Below are positions 56,288-64,000 of a stretch of 64,000 nt of DNA, one piece after another. The position numbers and the translations under genes are program-made. This DNA comes from Adiantum capillus-veneris (taxonomy: Eukaryota > Streptophyta > Polypodiopsida > Polypodiales > Pteridaceae). Within the stretch, counting starts at the first letter, position 1. Each line of letters begins with the position of its first letter. Under the pieces are notes generated by a model. That model was not told where the DNA came from and searched no databases. It saw nothing but the letters and a program-made list of their open reading frames with translations. The stretch lies in NCBI GenBank assembly GCA_014529385.2, contig CM043947.1, positions 97,806,036 through 97,870,035 of the forward strand, read 5' to 3'.

Positions 56288-56626
56288 CTACTTCACAAAG
56301 GTAGCTACACTCTGATTGTCACCTTGCACAAGCTCTTCAACGAAGTGCCATACATCCGTTGTGTCCTCTACCTTCCCAAACGTCTCAAGGAAAACCTTCC
56401 TGACCTCATGATAAGTCATCATTTGGGAAATTTGGGATGATTTCAACCAAGATTTATTCTCATCATACCATGTCCTTGCATCCTCTTTCAAGAAAAAGAG
56501 AAAAATCTCTAGCATAAGCATTGGATATTTCTTATTTTCAATCAAGCAAGAAATCTCTAATTTATCAAAGAGTTCCTCAACAGCTTCATCTACATGACCA
56601 TAAAAATTTGGAAACTCTACCATCAC
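56288..56626 (-). CDS. Element D gag fragment (retrotransposon gag domain)
   Basis: A 112-codon frame on the minus strand reads FPNFYGHVDEAVEELFDKLE, then EIFLFFLKEDARTWYDENK and VRKVFLETFGKVED. The L..DA..W.....  and F...F...F pattern is the retrotransposon gag core of Ty3/gypsy type. The frame ends in SVATFVK and a stop, before any zinc knuckle. Confidence 0.7.
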   Translation of the reverse strand: MMVEFPNFYGHVDEAVEELFDKLEISCLIENKKYPMLMLEIFLFFLKEDARTWYDENKSWLKSSQISQMMTYHEVRKVFLETFGKVEDTTDVWHFVEELVQGDNQSVATFVK

Positions 56627-56667
56627 GTCAATGAAACCTGTAAACTAAAGGTCACTTGAAGCAATTG

Positions 56668-56686
56668 GTGGCGGGCACCAAAACAT
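56668..56686 (-). promoter_or_regulatory. Element D primer-binding region (unusual)
   Basis: On the minus strand the LTR end CCCAACA is followed by ATGTTT and then TGGTGCCCGCCACC. TGGTGCCCG resembles a tRNA 3-prime-end complement but is not the initiator-Met site used by the other elements here. The six-base gap is unusual. Confidence 0.5.
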
Positions 56687-57356
56687 TGTTGGGAAAACAA
56701 GAGCAAGGAGCACCTCTATACTAGCAATGTCTCCCATTAGCACTCAAGAAACAATACGAGCACCACATATGGCATCAAAATAATCACAACTCAAAACAAA
56801 GTGAACCCTTGGGAAGTTACAAGCACACGCCCACTGAAAAAACCACCATGGAAACTAGGAAGCACCTACCCTGACATGGATTTATAGCACACACCAACCA
56901 ATGCACTTGAGGAAATGAGTTTTCCCCTTTACCATTTGACTCTTCAAAACAACAATTTTGAAGTGTATACACACCACCAAACAAGAGAGCTTCCACAACC
57001 TACATACACCAAATTACCTGCGGGCCGCCATATCATGTACATTGCGGAAAATAAATTGTACCACTCAAACCACAACTCCAAAGGGTTTCTTAAAGTCTCA
57101 AAATTTCTTTGTAATTTCTAAAAAAAATATGTGAAGACCACAAATTTCAAATCTATGCATGAATATGTGAAAAATTGGCGCAAACAACTAGCTGCCCTAG
57201 CACGACCACACATGGGCAAGGCTAGTCGAGGTCAAAAATATGCATAAAAATTCATAGAGGAGGAACAAAAACCCAAGAACTGAAAAGTTTTGATATTTTG
57301 TTGAAATTGTTTATGTTGGTACATGAGTTTAAGTTATATAAAAGTAACACTTCAAA
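56687..57356 (-). repeat. Element D 5-prime LTR, interrupted by CACTA2
   Basis: Matches the 54194 LTR; the right remainder should lie beyond the right end of CACTA2, outside the window. Confidence 0.7.
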
Positions 57357-57569
57357 CACTACAAGAGGCTATTCATATTAGCGACGCTCACACAGCGACT
57401 CTCAAAAAAAAATTTCCCGGTGTCGCAAATTTACAAGTAAATTTGCGACACTCATAGAGACGCTCATAGCGACGCCGACTGGGCTAAAAAAATAACAGAG
57501 AGCGCCCAAAAACTCAGATCTCAGATCTGAGTTTTTCGGCGCCCTCAAGCAAGAGCAGGTAACGCTCTC

Positions 57570-57598
57570 CCTCTCTCTGTCTCTCTCTCTTTCTTCTC

Positions 57599-57631
<33 letters not shown>

Positions 57632-57702
57632 AGAGGAAGGAGAGCCAGGTATGCTCCTTCCCTCTCCTCACTCTCATGTTCCCTTCCCCTCTTTCTCTCT
57701 CC

Positions 57703-57745
<43 letters not shown>

Positions 57746-57753
57746 GTAGTGTT

Positions 57754-57811
<58 letters not shown>

Positions 57812-58020
57812 TACAAATATAAACAAAACGCGCACACACATACATAAACAAAGAATGCACACACACATTGAGAGAGGAAAAGAGAGAGAGAGCATGCATA
57901 AACAAAAAACGCACACATTGAGAGAGGAAAAGAGAGAGAGAGAACATGCATAAACAAAAAACGCACACATTGAGAGAGGAAAAGAGAGAGAAAACATGTA
58001 TAAACAAAAAAAGGCACACA
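57570..58020. repeat. Microsatellite block of CACTA2
   Basis: Same layout as 35395-35830: (CT)n, (CA)n, (GA)n and repeated GAGAGAGGAAAAGAGAGAG units, with a much longer (GA)n at 57757-57806. Confidence 0.9.
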
Positions 58021-59011
58021 CATTTAACGTCGTAGGAAACTAATTAAAATTAAAAGACCTAAAGCTCTAGCCGACGAGGAGTTGAAAAGAGAGAGAAAAC
58101 ATGCATAAACAAAAAAAGGCACACACATAGAGAGAGATACAGAGAGAAACTAATTTAACGTCGTAGGAAACTAATTAAAATTAAAAGACCTAAAGATCTA
58201 GCCGACGAGGAGTTGAACTCAAGACCTATTATTCAAGAGGGAAATGGCATAACCAATCTATCATACTTGGCATGGGTGATAGAAAGGTTATACCATTTAT
58301 CTCTTTTTATTGGCACACACATCCACACACGCGCACACACACAAGAAGAAGAGAGTTATATCATCGTTTGAAACTATTCTAAAAGACGTTAAAGATTAGG
58401 TTAGATGTAGACTTACGTTAAATTAGATTTAGGTTTATTTAAGTTAAATTAGATTAGATTTAGGTTTATTTTTAATTAGATTTACGTTTATTTACGCTAG
58501 ATTTAGATTTACGTTATATTAGTTTGATTTAGGTCTCCATAGACTGCGATGCCTGCATGAAGCGGGTGAAGAAAGCCCTCAATGGAATATAGGGTATTGC
58601 TGCCTTCACTCATGGTGGGCTCCGTCGATCCCAAAAGACGTTAAAGATTAGGTTAGATGTAGACTTACGTTAAATTAGATTTAGGTTTATTTTTAGTTAG
58701 ATTTACGCTTATTTACGTTAGATCGAGTCCACGCAAGAATTACTTATGGTTTAGGGTTTAGAGTTAGACGAACAGTGAAAAGATCTACTGTGAAAAGATG
58801 TTAAGATGCTGTGAAGTGCTACAGCTAGAGAAGAGGCAAAGGGGTTTTGTCCACTACATGCAGTATCATGTAGACGTGGGTATGTAGATTTCTTGTACCC
58901 ACAAATATAGGTATTGACCAATAAAGACGAGATTATAACCCGGTGGTTCTGATCTCCGTGCACCTCTAGACCGAGATGTGCGGGGATTGGACATGACTAG
59001 AGAATGTGAGG

Positions 59012-59012
59012 T

Positions 59013-59096
<84 letters not shown>
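59012..59096. repeat. Long (GA)n tract upstream of tnp2
   Basis: About 80 bases of GA, against about 37 at the matching place in CACTA1 (37148-37184), just upstream of the tnp2 ATG at 59161. Confidence 0.95.
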
Positions 59097-59098
<2 letters not shown>

Positions 59099-59160
59099 GA
59101 CGAAGAATGCCAATAGAATATTAAATTTTTTGTCCAAGTTATAAGATTTTTATCCTCATT

Positions 59161-62100
59161 ATGAGTAGTGACGAGGATGTGGGACCGTCCAACCGAAACA
59201 CCTATCTCTCAACGAGGGTCTTATGTCCTTGTAATCAATGCAAGCATGCTGTGCGACGGACAAGACATGTTTCTTTGCAGCACGTTCGCGCATTTGGCGA
59301 GTTCGATCCATCTATTATAGATCGAGTTGTTGCCAATTATAACTTGTCGGACTCTGACGCTGGCCAACAAGCAGCAATCTTGCAACCCAATAGACGTGTT
59401 CGCAGGCGCTTTGGTCAAGCAGCATATGTGAGGCCACAAGATGTAGCCTCTGACAGCTCGGGGGATGATCATGCAGAGCACATTCCCAACGAGGCAATGT
59501 TTGAGCCCGAGATTGATGAAATGATCGAGACGATCATGGGTTCAAAAAGGCTTATCTATGATGATATGAAAAGTGAAGCCGATACGCCATTGTATAATGG
59601 AGCACGTATGTCTAGATTGAAAGCACTCTTGGTTCTTCTCAACATGCAGGCAAAGTTTGGATGGAGTGACACTAGCATCACAGCGCTTTTCAGGTGATCT
59701 ATTACAATTAGTTTACTTTAATAAAACTCTAAATGTATAATGATCTGATAGATTTTTACACGACTGTATCGTATTTTTATGTTGTGTAGATTGCTTAAAG
59801 AGCACATACTACCAGCTGACAATGTGATGCCAGATTCCCGAGATGAAGCAAGAAAGATTTTGCGAAACTTGGCGATGGATTACAATTCTATCCACGCTTG
59901 TCCTAATGATTGCATTCTTTTCAGAGGGGAATACATAGACATGGAGAAGTGTCCGAAATGTGATTCCGAAAGATATTGAGTAGATCTCCACGGGACAAAA
60001 ATTCCACAAAAGGTTTTGCGACATTTTCCTCTACTTCCTCGCATCAAGCATTTCTTCGAATGTAAGTCCATGGCCGCCCTAGCATCATGGCATGAGGAGA
60101 ATAAATCTTCGGATGGTGTGCTACGAATTCCTGCAGATTGCGCAGCCTGGAAACATATAGATGGAACATGGTCGGATTTTGCCAGGGAAGCTCGAAATTT
60201 GCACTTAGGCTTGGCTATGGATGGCGTATGGCCAGTTGTCATCTTCAACTACAACATTCCCCCGTGGTTGACTACGAAGAAGGGGCACCTATGGCTAAGC
60301 TTGATTGTGTCAGGGCGATATAAAGTGGGGAATATGGATGTGTATCTTCGTCCACTATTGGAAGAGCTACAACAATTGTGGATTGGCATAGAGGTGGTGG
60401 ATATGAGCCGACACACCAGACGACGGAATGCTTTGATCAGAGGCATTCTAATGTGGACCATGCATGACTATCGCGGGCTAACAGAATGCTCAGGTGATCT
60501 ATTGACAGTCCTCACTCAGACACTGTAAATCTTGTTTTTTTCCATAGTTGATCTATTATCATGTGTATACATGCAGGGCTTCAAACAAGCGGATACAGGG
60601 CATGTGTCACATGTGGACCTAGACTGAATGCACGTAGAGCGTCCACACTGAAGAAGAAAATCTACGAAGGTCATCAAGCGTATCTTCCAAAGAATCATGT
60701 GTTACACGACGGCTTTTTGGGAAGAGAGCCACCAAGGATGTCTGCACAAGCATGGTTAGAGCAGAAGGAGATGTACGATGACGGATTGCCTCCAGGGATG
60801 AAGAGACTATCTCTATGGTACGAGTTACCATACTGGCCCCGACTCATGATCAATCACTTGCTCGATCCAATGCACATATTCAAGAATGTGGGTAATCTAC
60901 TATGGGACCATCTGACCGGCAAGAAAGATACTTTGGGAGCCAGAGTTGACCTTAGAAATGTGGATCGTATGGAGCAATATTGGCCGCAAACAGCGTCTGA
61001 TGGATCGATAAAACTCCCTAAAGCACCATGGATTTTCACAAGAGCCCAAGAACGCAAAGTAAAAGAGACCATTCGATCTTTGCGGACCCCCACTGGCGTA
61101 ATGCACTCGCTCCGAACGTGTTTTACTAAAGAAGGAAAGCTTACCGGTTTGAAGTCACACGATTGGCATAAAATGTGTCAGGTACGTTCATAGTGGACTT
61201 TAATATCATTGCATAAAATGTGGGCTTTAATATCATTGCTGCACATAGTTTACAGTTTATTTTACCAGTTGCCATTGAGGGATGTTTGTCTCTTGACATC
61301 CGTAACACAATCTACAAACTTGCAAAGCTGGTGCAATGGATCTCACAAAAGGAGATCAACGTAGACTCCATACCATTCGCCAAACTAAATGCTGCGGAGC
61401 TTGTGTGCATGTTTGAGAAACATTTTCCTACTACCATGCTAACCATTCAGGTGCATCTTCTTGTTCACATAGTTGATGAGGTGGAAATAACTGGCACAGT
61501 TCATTCCAGATGGATGTTCTTCTTAGAACGTTTCATGAAAACGCTTAAGGGATATGTGCGTCAAAAGGCACATCCGGAGGGTAGCATGGCAGAAGGTTGG
61601 TTGGTATCAGAGTCCCTAGTGTACATTGGAGAGTTGCTAGACGGATTTGATAAATCCCGGGACACGCTATGGCGAACCATAGATGATGAGCGCATATCTG
61701 GGATTGTCATGTGCAATCTCGGTGTTGAGAAGAAGATGACGGAAGATCTAGAGGCTAAAATCAACCGATTTTGCATGCTTCACAATCCAGTGATGCAAAA
61801 GTGGATTTCACAATATGAGGATGCAAAGCAAGAGCGACAAAGGGCACGAATCGAGTGGAGACGGGGAAGACGACCACCGATGCACTATCCGACGGTTCTG
61901 GAGAGCCTACCAACCTTCATGAGCTTAAGATGGTTGCACAACCAATTGAAAAGAGCACAACAATGCGGTGACGAAGTGACTGAGGAAGAGTGGGAGTACT
62001 CTCGGGGTTGCGCGACCAAGGTAAGTTTGCAATGTACGACTAGCTAGTGACTTTATTTCTAAACGTTTGAACGGCCACTCATAATCTTTGTTCGTTGTAG

Positions 62101-62379
62101 TATAAGTCATACACAGCAGCATGGTGTAAAGGTCGACATTTTAGGGTGGAACGAATCGACAAAAAGCGTTTTACTCAAGATTGTGGAATCATGGCAAAAT
62201 TTGAACAGTCTAGTCGACGACGTTCCTTTGATGCAGATCCTGTGGTGGCGGAACTCACTTACTTCGGCACGCTGCAAGAGATTTTGAGAATCGATTACAG
62301 AGGATTTTTTGTCGACTTGTTCGACGTGCAATGGTTCAAGATAATCATGGAGGGTCGCAACGCTTTTGTGCGTAGAGGA
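59161..62379 (+). pseudogene. tnp2: CACTA2 tnp2 transposase, interrupted
   Basis: Predicted exons are 59161-59693, 59790-60493, 60577-61181, 61256-62020 and 62101 onward, all with GT-AG introns and compatible phases. The ATG at 59161 opens MSSDEDVGPSNRNTYLSTR, followed by the LCPCNQCKHA word of the transposase-associated domain. Transposase_21, DUF4218 and the start of DUF4216 follow as in CACTA1. Breaks: TGA at about 59977 (CGA in CACTA1); a 36-base in-frame deletion near 60226 removing the FGQRSTSY word; and the LTR-element insertion at 62380 in exon 5. It is otherwise better preserved than CACTA1, with intact intron 2 splice sites. Confidence 0.9.
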
Positions 62380-62521
62380 TGTTGAGCTTATATGTGAAGC
62401 TACTCAATATATGGCTTCTCTATATATGGCACCCAGGTCCCCTCTATATATACATCATCTCATGTGTGTATTCTACACACTTTGGGGTTCTACTTCTGTG
62501 CTCTCTCCTTCTCTCTCAACA
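62380..62521 (+). repeat. 5-prime LTR of the 62380 element
   Basis: 142 bp, the same length as both LTRs of the 17478 element. Confidence 0.9.
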
Positions 62522-62533
62522 TGGTATCAGAGC
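62522..62533 (+). promoter_or_regulatory. Primer-binding site of the 62380 element
   Basis: TGGTATCAGAGC, perfect initiator tRNA-Met complement, directly after the LTR. Confidence 0.93.
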
Positions 62534-62559
62534 AGTACGTTTTTGTTTTAGATTTTTCT

Positions 62560-64000
62560 CCTGATCAGAAACGATTATGTAGAAACTACCCGCTTATGAG
62601 ATCGGAATCGATGTGGTCTACAACTTTGCAGAAGGAAGTTTTTTCAAATTCTTCACTGATTTTGAGTTATTGTCGTTTTCAATTAGCAGAAAAATCAAAA
62701 ACAAAACACGGAAGCTGTTTTTCAGGTATGTACGCAGTCCATGAACGATAACTCAAAATCGGTGCAGAATTTGAAAACACTTTCTTCTGCAACGTTGTAG
62801 ACCACATCGATTCCGGTCTGCCACTTGGGTAGTTTCTGCAAAATCGTTTCCAATTAGCAGAAAAAAAAAAAAAAAAAGCGGAAGTTGCTTTTTAGGTATG
62901 TACGCAGTCCGCGAACGATAACTCAAAATGGGTGCAGAATTTGAAAAAACTTCCTTGTGCAAAGGTATAGACCACATCGATTCCGGTCTCTTGAGCGGGG
63001 TAGTTTCTGCAAAATCGTTTCCAATTAGCAGACAAATCAAAAACAAAACGCGGAAGCTGTTTTTCAGGTATGTACGCAGTCCGTGAACGATAACTCAAAA
63101 TCGGTGCAGAATTTGAAGAAACTTCTTTCTGCAAAGTTGTAGACCACATCGATTCCGGTCTCTTACGCGGGTAGTTTCTGCAAAATCGTTTTCAATAAGC
63201 AGAAAAATAAAAAACAAAAAACGGAAATTGCTTTTTATGTATGTACGCAGTCCGCGAACAATAACTCAAAATCGGTGCAGAATTTGAAAACACTTCCTTC
63301 TGCAAAGTTGTAGACCACATCGATTCCGGTCTTCCTGATGAATAGTTTCTGCAAAATCGCTTCTAATTAGCAAAAAAATCAAAAACAAAAAGCGGAAGTT
63401 TCTTTTCAGGTATGTACGCAGTCCGCGAACGATAACTCAAAATCGGTGAAGAATTTGAAAAAACTTCCTTCTGCAAAGTTATAGCAACTTCCGCTTTTTA
63501 TTTTTGATTTTTCTGCTAATTGAAAACGATTTTGCAGAAACTACACGCCAAGGAGACCGGAATCGATGTGGTCTACAACTTTGCAGAAGGAAGTGTTTTC
63601 AAATTCTGCACCGATTTTGAGTTATCGTTCGCGGACTGCGTACATACCTGAAAAGCAATTTTTGCTTTTTGTTTTTGATTTTTGTGCTTATTGAAAACGA
63701 TTTTGCAGAAACTACCCACGAAAAAGACCGCAATCGATGTGGTCTACAACTTTGCAGAAGAAAGTGTTTTCAAATTCTGCACCGATTTTGAGTTATCGTT
63801 TGCGGACTGCGTACATACCTAAAAAGCAATTTCCGTTTTTTCTGTTTTTTATTTTTCTGCTTTGTGAAAACGATTTTGCAGAAACTACCCGCGTGAGAGA
63901 CCGGAATCGATGTGTTCTACAACTTTGCAGAAGAAACTACCCGCGATGGGGATTGGAATCGATGTGGTCTATAACTTTGCAGAAGAAAGTTTCTCTAAAT
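62560..64000. repeat. ~165 bp unit array with orientation switches
   Basis: Units share CGAACGATAACTCAAAAT, AAAGTTGTAGACCACATCGA and TTTCTGCAAAATCG. One unit at 62560-62680 is in the reverse sense, about five at 62685-63482 are in the forward sense, and from 63483 to the edge they are reversed again. An A run interrupts one unit near 62860-62877. Confidence 0.88.

Larger units (their letters stand above)
54194..57356 (-). mobile_element. LTR element D, gypsy-type gag only, split by CACTA2
   Basis: Left LTR starts TGTTAGGAAAAC (54194) and right LTR TGTTGGGAAAAC (56687); about 620-670 bp of each align (shared words GCAATGTCTCCCA, CACCATGGAAACTAGG, AATTTTGAAGTGTATACAC). Primer site and gag lie next to the right LTR, so it reads on the minus strand. 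The interior is only about 1.8 kb and lacks protease, RT and integrase. It interrupts the copia E gag. The right LTR is itself cut by CACTA2 at 57357. Confidence 0.8.
57357..62379 (+). mobile_element. CACTA2, left part of a second CACTA transposon
   Basis: The left end CACTACAAGAGG and the following subterminal AGCGACGCTC words match CACTA1. The body is colinear with 35184-40505 with mostly single-base differences, a longer (GA)n (59012-59096) and a ~120 bp partial duplication near 58021-58200. The element is interrupted at 62380 in tnp2 exon 5, and its right half is outside the window. It lies inside the right LTR of element D; the expected AAA target duplication cannot be checked. Confidence 0.92.
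62380..64000 (+). mobile_element. Small non-autonomous LTR element in CACTA2, partial
   Basis: The 5-prime LTR (62380-62521, 142 bp, TGTTGAGC...CTCTCAACA) is the reverse complement of the 17478-family LTR, so this copy reads on the plus strand. A perfect primer site follows. GAGGA (62375-62379) is the likely left target duplication. The interior seen here consists of the ~165 bp repeat unit and runs off the window edge. Confidence 0.88.

Overview
This window is repeat-rich nuclear DNA of a land plant. The evidence is plant-type CACTA (En/Spm) transposons with Tnp2, DUF4218, DUF4216 and Transposase_24 proteins, Ty1/copia and Ty3/gypsy retrotransposons primed by initiator tRNA-Met, plant L1-type LINEs with a zf-RVT tail, GT-AG introns and long (CA)n and (GA)n microsatellites. 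The species cannot be named from sequence. A Penelope-like reverse transcriptase in a plant would fit a gymnosperm, fern, lycophyte or moss better than a flowering plant, but that is weak inference. Only one ordinary host gene is convincing: a three-exon RING-finger gene on the minus strand (45778-48554). All identities come from reading motifs; no database search was run.

Layout. (1) 664-12300: two direct copies (R1, R2) of an unknown ~2.7 kb repeat flank a decayed Penelope-like reverse transcriptase region (5295-8545). R1 carries a 1.8 kb non-autonomous CACTA-like insertion (1686-3477, TSD CAA, empty site visible in R2). R2 carries a truncated small LTR element (8721-9670). (2) 12310-20508: a plus-strand Ty3/gypsy element (gypsy A) is split twice, by minus-strand gypsy B (12409-16507, TSD GGAGA, RT deleted) and by a 2.5 kb non-autonomous LTR element (17478-20000). 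(3) 20509-25530: a degenerate non-autonomous LTR element, a PIF/Harbinger transposase remnant and featureless AT-rich DNA. (4) 25540-45440: a minus-strand LINE is split by a Ty1/copia element (30411-45149), itself split by a non-autonomous LTR element (31919-34868, TSD CTTCC) and by a complete CACTA transposon, CACTA1 (35184-43176, TSD TCC). (5) 45440-49155: the RING gene, with an intronic hairpin, and a small MITE upstream. (6) 49156-64000: gypsy and LINE fragments, then a second four-level nest: copia E > LTR element D > CACTA2 > small LTR element, running off the right edge.

How the parts relate. The small LTR elements (8721, 17478, 20509, 31919, 62380) share a layout: 140-215 bp TGTTG...CAACA LTRs, an initiator-Met primer site, no genes and internal tandem repeats. 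Copia E has LTRs of the same style and may be the kind of element that supplies their proteins. CACTA1 and CACTA2 are sister copies; each tnp2 is broken at different places, while CACTA1 keeps an open second gene and well-preserved ends, so it could in principle be moved by protein supplied from elsewhere.
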